DNA from: Fibrobacter sp.
GTDB taxonomy: Bacteria; Fibrobacterota; Fibrobacteria; Fibrobacterales; Fibrobacteraceae
Reading direction: 5' to 3'
Length of the DNA: 64,000 bases
NCBI GenBank assembly: GCA_017503015.1
Contig: JAFVTX010000041.1
Location: 1 to 64,000 of the forward strand
Shown: positions 1 to 9,299 of the stretch, piece after piece
Layout of the letters: each line of letters opens with the position of its first letter
Numbering within the stretch: position 1 is the first letter of the stretch
The notes under the pieces: model-generated
What the model saw: only the letters and a program-made list of their open reading frames with translations
The model's database searches: none
What the model was told of the DNA's origin: nothing
Position numbers and translations under genes: made by a program

Positions 1-450
1 GAATACGACGTGCGGGTAAATATGGCAACCCCCTCCGAAAAAGCAGGAGTCAAGCTCTATATAGACGGCAAGGCCGTTACCGACGAAATTATTGCCAAAC
101 AAAACAGTGAAAATGACTGGAGTACCTATTCGGTGGTATCCGCAAAGACCTCTGAAATCGCTGCCGGCGAACACACCCTTAAACTAGAAATCGTGGGCAA
201 CAACGTGAATGTGGACTGGTTTGAAATCTGCAAGGGCGAATGCAAAACCTCAAGCATCGCACAGAGGCCCCGCCTTGATGTGCACAGCGAGCAAAACTAC
301 CGCGTGTATAGCCTGAACGGAAGATTTATGGGCAGTGTAAGTGCCGCAAGCATCCGCGAGATGCAAACGAAAGTCCAGACGATGGTTCCACACAAGGGAG
401 TGTATTTCATTAAATCACAAACCGTCATGCACCGGGTGATAGTCAAATAA
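1..450 (+). CDS. C-terminal end of a secreted CBM6-type protein (5' truncated)
   Basis: The reading frame is open from base 1 and ends with TAA at 448-450, so the gene starts outside the window. The first ~75 residues match the second half of a CBM6-like jelly-roll module: the pattern of a linear sugar-domain strand (LYIDGKAV), then EHTLKLEIVGNNVNVDWFEI, is repeated in the next three glycoside hydrolases. The last ~50 residues are a basic tail with GVYFIKS and a terminal VIVK, like the tails of the xylanases downstream. The catalytic domain is not visible. Only 15 bp separate it from the GH27 gene, so the two are probably co-transcribed. Confidence 0.85.
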   Translation, partial: EYDVRVNMATPSEKAGVKLYIDGKAVTDEIIAKQNSENDWSTYSVVSAKTSEIAAGEHTLKLEIVGNNVNVDWFEICKGECKTSSIAQRPRLDVHSEQNYRVYSLNGRFMGSVSAASIREMQTKVQTMVPHKGVYFIKSQTVMHRVIVK

Positions 451-465
451 AGGGAGAATAAAAAA

Positions 466-2313
466 ATGTTACAAATCGTCGGAAAATTTTCGGTAGCGAC
501 AACCCTCGTCTTCTTTGGCCTTGCCGCTCCGACCATGGCCCAATCCTATAACAATCTGGCGCTTACGCCCCCCATGGGGTGGAACAGCTGGAATGTTTTC
601 CACGAAAACATCAACGAAAAGCAGATTCAGCAAATCGCCGACGCCATGGTCTCTTCCGGTTTGAAAGATGCGGGCTACATTTACCTGAACCTTGACGACA
701 ACTGGATGGCTAAGCACCGCGATGCAAACGGCAAACTCACCCACGACCCCGACCGTTTTTCTAGCGGCATGAAGGCCCTGGGCGACTACATTCACAGCAA
801 GGGGCTCAAGTTTGGCATTTACGGTGACCGCGGAACCAGAACCTGCCACCATTACAACAATTCCGATCAATTCCCCGGCTCCGAAAGCGGTTCTAACGGA
901 AGGGAAGAACTGGACGCCAAAACCTTTGCTAGCTGGGGCGTAGATTACCTCAAGTACGACAACTGCGAATCCAATCCAAGCACCCAAGAAAAAGATTATA
1001 CCGCCATGTCCAAGGCCCTCCTCAATTCTGGCCGCGACATCGTGTTCAGTATTTGCATGTGGGAATACAAGGAATGGATGCCTAAAATTGCCAACCTCTG
1101 GCGAACCACCTTTGATATTGGCCCCGCATGGATTTCTACTTCTTGGTACAGAGGGGTTTATCAAATTATCAATGACAACAACAAGTACTGGCAAAATGCA
1201 AAACCCGGCAACTGGAACGACCCGGACATGCTTGAAGTGGGTAACAACGGTCTTTCTTACGAAGAACAAAAGTCCCAGATGACCATGTGGTCTATTATGG
1301 CGGCCCCCATCATGATCAGTTCCGACGTCCGTAACATGAGCAACGAGGTCAAGGAACTATACCTGAACAAGGAGATGATCGCCATCAACCAGGACTCCCT
1401 GGGCGTTCAGGGCCACCGTATTTCTGACGTGGACGGCAAGCAGGTTTGGACCAAGCCCTTGCGCAGTGGTGATATTGCCGTGGCACTCCTCAACAACAAT
1501 TCTTCTACCCAGACCGTCGAATGCACCTTTGCAGACCTTGGCGTAGAGGGTGAAGTAGAAGTTTACGACGCCTGGCAAAAAAAGAACCTAGGGGCACGTA
1601 CATCCGTTTCCGCAGAACTCCCTGCTCACGGTTCCGCATTGCTTCGCCTGATAATCAAGCCGGTTCCCCGTAAACCGTTCAAGGGAAAAGCATTCGCCAT
1701 TCCGGGCAAGATCGAGATGGAAGATTTCGACATTAACGGAGTGGGTCGGGGCAATACCACCTACAACGAAAACGATTCCGAGGACCATGGCGCCACCGAA
1801 GGAGGCTCAAGTTACCGCCCAGGTACCGGTGTGGACATTTACAAAAAGGCAACCGGTTACATTGTGGGTTACAACCAGGCTGGCGAATGGCTGGAATACT
1901 CCGTAAAGGTTGCCAAGACGGGGACATACACCATGTCCGCCGCCGTAGCTTCGGCAAACAGCACATCCAGTTTCAAACTTTCCATAGACGGTGAAGACAT
2001 TACCGAAGAAATCGCCGTTCCGCAAGCCAGTTCTGGCGAAAACAACTTCGATGACTACAACGAAGTCGAAGTGACCGTGAACTTGACCGAGGGCGAACAC
2101 GTACTCCGCTGGACAGTAACTGGCGACTGGATGGACATTGACTACATCAAGTTCTGCATCGAAGGGCAATGCGAAGCAACTAGCGCAATCCGTCAAGCAA
2201 ACTCTGCAGCGGTTCAGAACATTACCGCCCCTTGCCTACGCAAAAAAGGAAACGCCCTTTTCGTCGAAAAGGGCGGCATGCGTTTTGACTTGACGGGTCA
2301 CAGGATTAAGTAA
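466..2313 (+). CDS. Secreted GH27 alpha-galactosidase with CBM6-type module
   Basis: This 615-residue protein should release terminal alpha-linked galactose from galactomannan or similar side chains. It has a signal peptide (residues 1-26, ending PTMAQ), then a GH27 barrel from about residue 30 with LTPPMGWNSWN. By family homology the nucleophile is D165 in YLKYDNC and the acid/base is D218 in WRTTFDI; WNDPDML is also present. A C-terminal beta domain ends near 397, followed by a CBM6/CBM35-like module (about 410-563) with IEMEDFD and WMDIDYIKF. The last ~50 residues are a degenerate tail, less like the xylanase tails. GGGAG lies 10 bp before the ATG. It follows another CBM6 gene and is convergent with the CE1 gene, with one base between stops. 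Confidence 0.93.
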   Translation: MLQIVGKFSVATTLVFFGLAAPTMAQSYNNLALTPPMGWNSWNVFHENINEKQIQQIADAMVSSGLKDAGYIYLNLDDNWMAKHRDANGKLTHDPDRFSSGMKALGDYIHSKGLKFGIYGDRGTRTCHHYNNSDQFPGSESGSNGREELDAKTFASWGVDYLKYDNCESNPSTQEKDYTAMSKALLNSGRDIVFSICMWEYKEWMPKIANLWRTTFDIGPAWISTSWYRGVYQIINDNNKYWQNAKPGNWNDPDMLEVGNNGLSYEEQKSQMTMWSIMAAPIMISSDVRNMSNEVKELYLNKEMIAINQDSLGVQGHRISDVDGKQVWTKPLRSGDIAVALLNNNSSTQTVECTFADLGVEGEVEVYDAWQKKNLGARTSVSAELPAHGSALLRLIIKPVPRKPFKGKAFAIPGKIEMEDFDINGVGRGNTTYNENDSEDHGATEGGSSYRPGTGVDIYKKATGYIVGYNQAGEWLEYSVKVAKTGTYTMSAAVASANSTSSFKLSIDGEDITEEIAVPQASSGENNFDDYNEVEVTVNLTEGEHVLRWTVTGDWMDIDYIKFCIEGQCEATSAIRQANSAAVQNITAPCLRKKGNALFVEKGGMRFDLTGHRIK

Positions 2314-2314
2314 A

Positions 2315-3826
2315 TTACTTAAGTTCGAACTGTTTCAAGAAGGGCCAGCCTATGGAGCCATTGCCCTGGTCGTGTCCGTTTCCTGTGCCATTGGCCCCAT
2401 TCTTGTCGGTACAAAGCACAACCTTCGCGCCGCCTTTGCAGTTTGAATATTCCTGGCATCCACTGGAATTTGTGGCCGGGTTGCCGGTACAGCCATCTTT
2501 TTCGGCCCAGAACTTAAAATTATTTTCGGCACCCAAGAAATCCAACCCATCTCTCATAAAGCTTTCACCACCTGCATAAGGACAAACATTATCTTGAGAA
2601 CCGCGGAACATGATTACCGAAATTGGACGCACAATATTGCAGGAAACGCTATTGGTCCTGTTCAGGTCCATGGCTGCAGGAGCCACCGCGGCAAAGACAT
2701 CTGACATATTGCACGCCACATGATTACTCATGCCCCCGCCCATGGAGAAACCGGTCGCATAAATTTTCCTGGGGTTGATGCAGGCAATTTCCTCGACTTT
2801 CTTAATCATTTCACGAGAAAATTTAACATCGTCATCTCTGGAGCAGCAGGGGCCCACATTCCAGCCAGCCCCCATGGGGGACACTCCATCGGTACCATCC
2901 GGGTACAGCGAAATTACCCCTTCTGGGTCCGTTTTTGACTTATAAGTTGAACCACCATAATCCGCCATTTGGCCTGCGCCTGACCCTCCGATGGGGTGAT
3001 AATCCACAACCATGGGAACTGGCTTGGACCCGTTATAGGCACTGGGGACATGCATAATGAATGTACGAGTTTTTCCATCCACCACCACACTCATATTGTA
3101 ATCGCCCGGAGTTACGGTTTTACCGGCGCAGGTCGTAGGAACATCGGGAGGCGTAAAGGTACCGCTCTGGCTATTGCTTGTAGGATTGGTCCTACCTGCA
3201 GAACTAGAAGATTCAACGTCTGAAGAGGCCGGATTCATGATTATAGACACACCGGTCTCATTTTCCTGGGACATCTGGTAAATAACAGCCTCGTAGCCCT
3301 CTTTTCGGAAGGAAAAATTCGGCAAGGGAGCACCATCTTTAAACAAGGAGCCACTGCCCGTCAGCATGTAGGAACTATTTGTGCCGTCAATGTTTATGCG
3401 TATAAACTTCACCCCGTGGGCGGACACCTTGGAAAAATCCAGGGACACATTTCCAAAGACATGTTGCAGGGAACGCTGATATACTATCTTGCCCAAGGCA
3501 TCTATCGCAGACACCTTAAAAATACTTGCGTGTACATTTTCAATACTCAGCACCTGGTTCGCATAACGGACCTTCATATTCAAATCCGCAACACCTGAAA
3601 GGGCTGCAGAGTTTTCATCAATGCTGAAATACCCCACATTGTCCGTCTTGGCACTTACACCGGCATGGTTAAAAGAGTTAATCATCACACCGGACAACGG
3701 TTCTCCCGTGCTGGACTGGACTGTTCCGGAAATGCTCCAGGCAAATGCCTGTGCACAAAACAGCGAGGAAAATACAAAAAAACCGAAGGTTGTGCCAACG
3801 GCGCTTTTTCCACCAAACATAGACAT
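2315..3826 (-). CDS. Secreted CE1-type esterase (feruloyl/acetylxylan esterase or PHB-depolymerase-like)
   Basis: The 503-residue product has a signal peptide (MSMFGGK... to AQAFA), a carboxypeptidase-regulatory-like beta domain (WSISGTVQSSTGEPLSG), a second small beta region, a Ser/Asn/Thr linker (VESSSSAGRTNPTSNS), and an alpha/beta hydrolase domain of the poly(3-hydroxybutyrate) depolymerase/feruloyl esterase group. GFSMGGGMS carries the likely nucleophile and GNGHDQGNG near the C-terminus the likely His. The start at 3826 is chosen because AAGGAG lies 6 bases upstream; an in-frame upstream start would lack both this site and the N-terminal signal peptide. In a xylan-degradation locus an esterase removing ferulate or acetate is the simplest role. 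The exact substrate cannot be read from sequence. Confidence 0.85.
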   Translation of the reverse strand: MSMFGGKSAVGTTFGFFVFSSLFCAQAFAWSISGTVQSSTGEPLSGVMINSFNHAGVSAKTDNVGYFSIDENSAALSGVADLNMKVRYANQVLSIENVHASIFKVSAIDALGKIVYQRSLQHVFGNVSLDFSKVSAHGVKFIRINIDGTNSSYMLTGSGSLFKDGAPLPNFSFRKEGYEAVIYQMSQENETGVSIIMNPASSDVESSSSAGRTNPTSNSQSGTFTPPDVPTTCAGKTVTPGDYNMSVVVDGKTRTFIMHVPSAYNGSKPVPMVVDYHPIGGSGAGQMADYGGSTYKSKTDPEGVISLYPDGTDGVSPMGAGWNVGPCCSRDDDVKFSREMIKKVEEIACINPRKIYATGFSMGGGMSNHVACNMSDVFAAVAPAAMDLNRTNSVSCNIVRPISVIMFRGSQDNVCPYAGGESFMRDGLDFLGAENNFKFWAEKDGCTGNPATNSSGCQEYSNCKGGAKVVLCTDKNGANGTGNGHDQGNGSIGWPFLKQFELK

Positions 3827-3980
3827 AGAGGCTCCTTTTAATGTGTTTCCACACCCAGCCTCATTTTCCCTTAGCCTAAATATACATGCAATATGGCTTT
3901 TTATGACGTAAAAAAAAGTTAATTGCCCCAAGCAAGCTTAAAACGGCATCGCACTTCGTAAACATTTTCAAACAAACACA

Positions 3981-3995
3981 TGGACAATTTATCCA
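3981..3995. promoter_or_regulatory. Putative shared operator, copy A
   Basis: TGGACAATTTATCCA lies in the 262-bp divergent region between the CE1 esterase (starting at 3826, minus) and the first GH10 xylanase (4089, plus). Near-identical 15-mers occur at 6023-6037 and 38654-38668, each upstream of another polysaccharide-degradation gene. The consensus is close to an inverted repeat, TTGAyAA-n-TTrTCAA. The binding protein is unknown. Confidence 0.45.
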
Positions 3996-4088
3996 AACCG
4001 GACACCAAAAAAGTACTATCAGTTTCAAAAAAATTAGAGTATATTATTCTAAGGATGCAATAGATTGGGCGAATCAAAGGGGAATATT

Positions 4089-5942
4089 ATGAATTTTTCC
4101 AAAAAGATTACGCTTTTCGCCCTTTTGGGGCTAACTTCCATTGCCAACGCAGGCCCCGGCCTTGCTGACGGTGCCGCCAAGTTCGTAGGTAACATCATCC
4201 AAAGCACTCAGGTGCGCAGTGATTTCACAACGCTATGGAACCAGGCGACTGCCGAAAACGGCTGTAAATGGGAATCCATTGAAGGCAGCCGTGGCAACTA
4301 CAACTGGGGTGCTTGCGATGCTGCCTACAACTGGGCAAAGCAAAACGGAGGCTTCTTCAAGTTTCACGCCCTAGTATGGGGCGGCCAGTACCCGAGTTGG
4401 CTGAACGGTCTAAGCGCCGATGAGACCAAGAAGGCCATTACCAGTTGGTTTGATGCCGTTCAAAAGCATTACCCCGACCTGGAAATCATTGACGTGGTAA
4501 ACGAAGCCATTAGAACCGGTAACGGCAGTTACCACTCCGGTTACGGAAGGGGCAACAACATTGTTCCTGCCCTGGGTGGCGACAACAATGACTACGCCTT
4601 TGTGACCACGGCCTTCAAGATGGCCCGTGAACGTTGGCCCAAGGCTATCCTAATCTACAACGACTACAACACCATCCAGTACGATGTGGACAAGGGCATC
4701 GATCTTATCAATACCATTAAAAAGAACGGGGCTCCCATTGACGCTTACGGTCTTCAGGCCCATGACCTGGTAACTCAGGGTGGTGGCTTTGGCGGAACAG
4801 GCGGCGGCGGCGACTGCATGGACTATACCCAGTTCAAAAACACCATGGAAAAGATCCATAGCCAGACCCAAATGCCCATATTCATCTCTGAATATGACAT
4901 TCCGAACACTAATGACGACATTCAGGAACAGTGCTTCAAAGAACAAATTTCCTACTGGATGGAAGCGGACTATGTAGCGGGTATCACCCTTTGGGGCTAC
5001 ATCTATGGTCAAACCTGGCTTGATTGCGACGGCGCTGCAGCAGGTTGCTCTGGCATTATCAAGGACGGCAAGGACCGTAAGGCCATGACCTGGCTCAAGC
5101 AGTACCTGGCCTCCAACAAGGGTGTCAATTCCACCGGGCTTGCCACCGGCGTTACAACGCCTCCCGAACCCCAGAAGCCTTTCAGGGGTGCCGCATTCGA
5201 CATTCTTGCAGACAGGATTGAAGCCGAAGACTTTGACATTCCAGGCATAGGCCGCAACGAAGACGGCACTTCCAACGCCTCTTACGGTGATGCAGAATTC
5301 GAGAACAAAGGCGAAAGTACCTATCGCGAAGGTACCGGCGTAGACATCAAGGATGGTATCGGCAGCAACCAGCACGCCATCGGATGGAACGCCACCGACG
5401 ACTGGCTGGAATATACCATCAATGTCAAAGAAGCCGGCGATTACACCCTGTTCGCCGCCGTGTCAGGCGAAGGCGGACAACTGAAGTTCTCCCTAGACGG
5501 CGAGGATATTGGTGACGTACTGACCGTGTCCAAGTCCAATGCCGAACCCAGCGACGAAGAAGTCGACGAATCCGTCTATGGCGATTTCTTCAAGGTAAAG
5601 ACCAACGTGACGCTCCCCGCCGGAACGCATATCTTGCGCATGACCGTTGTCAAGCAGTGGTTCGACCTCGACTACTTCAACTTTGTCAAGGGCAAGGACG
5701 CCGAAGACAACGCCCCCGTTGGCACCGAAGCCATCGCAGGCAACATCCACATGGCAGTTCACCATTTGGTCCAATACGACCTGATCGACATCCATGGCAA
5801 GCGCCTGGGCAGCATCAGCGCCTACACCATGGACCAGGCCATTGCCACCGCCAAAAATTGGAACACGGTGAAATCTACAGGAGTCTATTTCCTCCGCTCC
5901 AGAGCTACCGGCAAGGTCCATAGCTTGCGCATTGTCAAGTAA
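4089..5942 (+). CDS. Secreted GH10 endo-beta-1,4-xylanase with CBM6-type module (first of tandem pair)
   Basis: The 617-residue enzyme has a signal peptide ending SIANA (about residue 21), a GH10 barrel (about 25-345), a CBM6-like module (about 374-545, starting near ADRIEAEDFDIPGIG) and a basic C-terminal tail ending LRIVK. FHALVWG and IYNDYNT are conserved GH10 strands. By homology the acid/base is E139 (DVVNEA) and the nucleophile E268 (FISEYD). The ATG at 4089 follows AAAGGGG; a longer form beginning at 4065 would place residues ahead of the signal peptide. The next gene encodes a close paralogue. A perfect terminator hairpin follows the stop, so each xylanase probably has its own transcript. 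Confidence 0.95.
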   Translation: MNFSKKITLFALLGLTSIANAGPGLADGAAKFVGNIIQSTQVRSDFTTLWNQATAENGCKWESIEGSRGNYNWGACDAAYNWAKQNGGFFKFHALVWGGQYPSWLNGLSADETKKAITSWFDAVQKHYPDLEIIDVVNEAIRTGNGSYHSGYGRGNNIVPALGGDNNDYAFVTTAFKMARERWPKAILIYNDYNTIQYDVDKGIDLINTIKKNGAPIDAYGLQAHDLVTQGGGFGGTGGGGDCMDYTQFKNTMEKIHSQTQMPIFISEYDIPNTNDDIQEQCFKEQISYWMEADYVAGITLWGYIYGQTWLDCDGAAAGCSGIIKDGKDRKAMTWLKQYLASNKGVNSTGLATGVTTPPEPQKPFRGAAFDILADRIEAEDFDIPGIGRNEDGTSNASYGDAEFENKGESTYREGTGVDIKDGIGSNQHAIGWNATDDWLEYTINVKEAGDYTLFAAVSGEGGQLKFSLDGEDIGDVLTVSKSNAEPSDEEVDESVYGDFFKVKTNVTLPAGTHILRMTVVKQWFDLDYFNFVKGKDAEDNAPVGTEAIAGNIHMAVHHLVQYDLIDIHGKRLGSISAYTMDQAIATAKNWNTVKSTGVYFLRSRATGKVHSLRIVK

Positions 5943-5971
5943 CCAAAATTCAAATTCCCCTTCAAACAAAG

Positions 5972-5999
5972 TCTCGGAACTGATGTTCCGGGATTTTTT
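5972..5999 (+). terminator. Rho-independent terminator of the first xylanase gene
   Basis: A 9-bp stem (5972-5980 with 5985-5993, one G-U pair) closes a TGAT loop and is followed by six T residues. Confidence 0.9.
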
Positions 6000-6022
6000 G
6001 TAAACGTGGCTTAACAAAGTCA

Positions 6023-6037
6023 TGGATAAATTGTCAA
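6023..6037. promoter_or_regulatory. Putative shared operator, copy B
   Basis: TGGATAAATTGTCAA is the reverse complement of TTGACAATTTATCCA and differs by one base from copy A (3981-3995) read on the other strand. It lies 73 bp upstream of the second GH10 xylanase start, directly after the terminator of the first. Confidence 0.45.
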
Positions 6038-6109
6038 AAGATTATTCCAAATTGGAATGTTTATCCCCCCTTTTTCTAGGTAAATTTCATAAAAACAAGG
6101 GGATGGATT

Positions 6110-7984
6110 ATGAATTTTACTAAAGCAGTTGCGCTTTTTGCCCTGACCGGATTAATCTCCGTAGCCAATGCGGCCCTGGCCGATGGCGGAGCCAAGTTCC
6201 TGGGCAACATTACCACAAGCGGCCAAGTTCGTGACGACATGGGCACCTACTGGAACCAGATTACAGCAGAAAACGGCTGCAAGTGGGGTTCCATCCATAG
6301 CCTTTCTAACGGCAACAGTGGAACTAGCAAATTTGCCTGGGACAACTACGACAAATGTTATGGCGCCTACCAGTGGTCAAAACAAGCCCCCGGACGCCAC
6401 TTCAAGTTCCACGCCCTGGTTTGGGGATCCCAGTACCCGAATTTCCTTTGCAAAAAGAAAAACCCGAGTATTACCGTCGAAAAAACCCGGCAGTACATTA
6501 CGGAATGGTTCGATGCCGTTGCCGCCAAATTCCCCGACCTGGAATACATCGACGTGGTGAACGAAGCCATTTGGGCCGGCAACAACTACCACTCCGGCTA
6601 CGGCAAGCCCGCCCAGGGTGCCGAAGGCCGTAGCACCGACGATACCGAATGCGGTGGTTCCTACATTATCGAAGCCCTCGGTGGCGACCGTGTGGTAAAC
6701 GGCAAGCACCAATACGACTTTATCACTACCGCCTTTAAGATGGCACGTGAACGTTGGCCGAATGCCGTATTGATTTATAACGACTACAATACCCTTACCT
6801 GGCAGATGAACGAAGGCATTGAACTGGTGCAAACCATCATAAAGAATGGTGCCCCTGTTGACGCCTATGGTCAGCAAGCCCACGACTGCAAGGGCATGAG
6901 CAAGTCCGACTTCGAAAGCAAATTGACCAGAATCCATAACGAAACTGGGTTACCCCTGTTCATTACGGAATATGACATTAGCCAGGCCGATGACAATGCT
7001 CAAAAGAATGACTATGCAAACCAGATTCCCTTTATGTGGGAAACAGAATGGATTGCGGGCATTACCATCTGGGGCTACATCAACGGTTCTACTTGGGCAT
7101 CCAACACCGGTATCATTCAGCCAAACGGTCAAAAGCGCGCCGCCATGGTCTGGCTCGAAGAATACTTCAAGAACAATTTGAGCAAGGGCAAGAGCGTAAA
7201 AATCACTCCTAACGGTACCGAAATTGTCTACTCCGAAGAAAAGGAACAGGAACCCTATAACGGAACCGCTATCGTAATTGACGTAAAAGACACGATTCAG
7301 GCCGAGCACTACGATAAGGCCGGTATCGGCTTTGGCAATGACTCTTACAGCGACGGCAGCAGCGACAACAAGGGCGACGCAAATTTCCGCATGGATGAGG
7401 GCGTTGATATCTATTGGGGTGGCACAGACATGAAAGGCCTGGTTATCGGTTACACGGAACCTGGCGACTGGGTGGAATACACCGTAGACTTTAAACAAAA
7501 AGGGCCCTACACTATTAAGGCCGTTGTCTCTTCGGCTAACGAAAATTCCAGTTTCAAGCTTTATGTAGACGACGTTCCCATCACCGATGAAATGATTGTT
7601 CCCAAGACTGGCGATGAAGACTGGAATACCTACCAAGAAATTGGCGGAATTGTGGACAGCGTCTCTACAGGCAAGCACATCTTGAAGGTGGAATCCATTG
7701 GCGGCTGGTTCAATCTGGACTACATCATTTTTGAAAACGTTGCACCGCCCGAAACGCCCGAAGAACCGGAAGGAATCGTCAAAAATGTCAAGATGGTCAC
7801 GGATATGGCTGCGGACTACGATATTATCGACATTCGTGGCAAACGTCTTGGCCGCCTGAGCGCGCGTTCTACGCAAGATGCCATCAAGACCATCAAGGAA
7901 AACAATATGATCAAGTCCTCTGGCATCTACTACATCCGTTCTAGATCCACCGGAAAGATCCAGAGTTTGCGTATCGCAAAATAA
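6110..7984 (+). CDS. Secreted GH10 endo-beta-1,4-xylanase with CBM6-type module (second of tandem pair)
   Basis: This 624-residue enzyme is a paralogue of the preceding gene: signal peptide ending SVANA, GH10 barrel (about 23-345) with acid/base E152 (DVVNEA) and nucleophile E287 (FITEYD), CBM6-like module (about 385-545) with TIQAEHYDKAGIGFG and FNLDYIIFE, and a basic tail ending LRIAK. The linker contains acidic runs (EEKEQE, ETPEEPEG). AAGGGGA lies 8 bases before the ATG. The start of both paralogues (MNFxK) and the tails are more alike than the linkers. The tail resembles type IX secretion sorting domains (GIYYIRS...), so secretion through that system is an inference, not shown. Confidence 0.95.
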   Translation: MNFTKAVALFALTGLISVANAALADGGAKFLGNITTSGQVRDDMGTYWNQITAENGCKWGSIHSLSNGNSGTSKFAWDNYDKCYGAYQWSKQAPGRHFKFHALVWGSQYPNFLCKKKNPSITVEKTRQYITEWFDAVAAKFPDLEYIDVVNEAIWAGNNYHSGYGKPAQGAEGRSTDDTECGGSYIIEALGGDRVVNGKHQYDFITTAFKMARERWPNAVLIYNDYNTLTWQMNEGIELVQTIIKNGAPVDAYGQQAHDCKGMSKSDFESKLTRIHNETGLPLFITEYDISQADDNAQKNDYANQIPFMWETEWIAGITIWGYINGSTWASNTGIIQPNGQKRAAMVWLEEYFKNNLSKGKSVKITPNGTEIVYSEEKEQEPYNGTAIVIDVKDTIQAEHYDKAGIGFGNDSYSDGSSDNKGDANFRMDEGVDIYWGGTDMKGLVIGYTEPGDWVEYTVDFKQKGPYTIKAVVSSANENSSFKLYVDDVPITDEMIVPKTGDEDWNTYQEIGGIVDSVSTGKHILKVESIGGWFNLDYIIFENVAPPETPEEPEGIVKNVKMVTDMAADYDIIDIRGKRLGRLSARSTQDAIKTIKENNMIKSSGIYYIRSRSTGKIQSLRIAK

Positions 7985-8007
7985 GTACACCCAAACACCC
8001 AATACCC

Positions 8008-8040
8008 CACCCTGGAACGTCCGTTCCAGGGTGATTTTTT
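8008..8040 (+). terminator. Rho-independent terminator of the second xylanase gene
   Basis: A perfect 11-bp stem (8008-8018 with 8023-8033) with a GTCC loop is followed by A and six T residues. It ends 13 bp before hflX. Confidence 0.93.
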
Positions 8041-8053
8041 ATATTTCCGGCTA

Positions 8054-9220
8054 ATGAGAGAACCCGCGGAACATAGGCAAGAAAAGGAAAAGTGCATCCT
8101 CGTAGGAATAGCCACCCCGAAGGTGCGCCCCTGGCTTGCCCAGGAGCAACTTGCGGAACTGGGCCGCCTCGCCGAGACCGCAGGAGCCGTCGTTTCGGCC
8201 TCCTACCTGCAGCGGGTCCAGAACTTTAGCCCTGCCACCCTCATCGGCGAAGGCAAGGTCGAAGAAATCAAGCATGCTCTAGCCCAGCTGGACGCCAAGA
8301 TGGTGGTATTTGACGACGACCTTTCTGGTTCCCAGGTGCGCAACCTGGAACAGCGCCTTCCGGGAATCAAGGTGCTGGACCGTACGGGCCTGATTCTGGA
8401 CATTTTCGCCAAGCACGCCATCACGGCAGAAAGCCGCCTGATGGTAGAGGTTGCTCAGCTCCAATACATGATGCCCCGCCTCACAAGAGCCTGGACCCAC
8501 CTTTGCCGCCAGCACAACGGAGGTATCGGCACCAAGGGTCCCGGCGAAACCCAGCTGGAAACGGACCGCCGCATGATCCGCAAGCGCATCCAGGAACTGA
8601 AAAAGAAACTGGCCAAAATCGAGGACGCCCGAGAAAGCCAGGCCGAAAAGCGAAACGACATCTTTCAGGTTGGGATCGTAGGCTACACCAATGCGGGCAA
8701 GTCCACCCTCACCAACCGCCTGACCGGTGCCGACGTTTACGTAGAGGACAAGCTTTTTGCCACCCTGGACAGCACCACCCGCAAGCTTTTTCTGGACGGG
8801 GAAAACATTATCCTTTCGGATACCGTAGGTTTTATCCGCAAGCTCCCCCACAACCTTATCGAGACCTTCAAGAGCACCTTAGGAGTGGCAGCCCATGCGG
8901 ACTGCATCTTGGAGGTAGTGGACGGAGCCGCTCCCGACTACCGGGAACATCTGGAAGTGACCCACAGGACTTTGGAAGGTATCATCGACGAAAAGACGCC
9001 CCGAATCCGGGTGTTCAACAAGGTGGAAATCGCCGACGAGGCTCGCCGTACCGAACTTTTGCAGAACTATCCGGAGGCCATCCAGATCAGTGCCAAGGAG
9101 AATATCGGCATGGAGCGGCTCCGCAAGGAATTCAAGGACCAGCTGGAACGCTGGAAAGAACGTCGAACCGCCCGAGAGGCCGAAGAAAAGGAACGTGCCG
9201 AGGCGGCATGGCCTGATTGA
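8054..9220 (+). CDS. hflX: GTPase HflX, ribosome-associated
   Basis: The 388-residue protein matches HflX, a GTPase that splits or rescues stalled 70S ribosomes under stress. The N-terminal nucleotide-binding-like domain (about 14-195) includes NFSPATLIGEGKVEEI and the conserved GIGTKGPGETQLETDRR segment (157-173), followed by a helical linker rich in K/E. The G domain has G1 GYTNAGKS (210-217), G3 DTVGF (256-260), G4 NKVE (322-325; NKxD is usual, so Glu replaces Asp) and G5 SAKE. No strong ribosome binding site is seen before the ATG; TATATTT at 8039-8045 lies close upstream. It follows the xylanase terminator and probably starts its own transcript. Confidence 0.95.
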   Translation: MREPAEHRQEKEKCILVGIATPKVRPWLAQEQLAELGRLAETAGAVVSASYLQRVQNFSPATLIGEGKVEEIKHALAQLDAKMVVFDDDLSGSQVRNLEQRLPGIKVLDRTGLILDIFAKHAITAESRLMVEVAQLQYMMPRLTRAWTHLCRQHNGGIGTKGPGETQLETDRRMIRKRIQELKKKLAKIEDARESQAEKRNDIFQVGIVGYTNAGKSTLTNRLTGADVYVEDKLFATLDSTTRKLFLDGENIILSDTVGFIRKLPHNLIETFKSTLGVAAHADCILEVVDGAAPDYREHLEVTHRTLEGIIDEKTPRIRVFNKVEIADEARRTELLQNYPEAIQISAKENIGMERLRKEFKDQLERWKERRTAREAEEKERAEAAWPD

Positions 9221-9223
9221 TTA

Positions 9224-9251
9224 GGAATTCAGATTTCGGAGTTCAGAATTT
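9224..9251 (+). repeat. Four degenerate 7-nt units after hflX
   Basis: The units GGAATTC, AGATTTC, GGAGTTC and AGAATTT follow the hflX stop by a few bases. It is one of several 7-nt periodic tracts in this window that lie at gene ends. Confidence 0.5.
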
Positions 9252-9299
9252 AAAATATATAATGTGAAGAGAATCATGTAGAGTGCAGAACGAGGTTTA

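Noticed and set aside
4780-4977. Short alternative-frame proteins inside the xylanase and other GC-rich genes
   Set aside because: Many 60-150 codon frames occur inside confirmed genes without ribosome sites or recognisable sequence.
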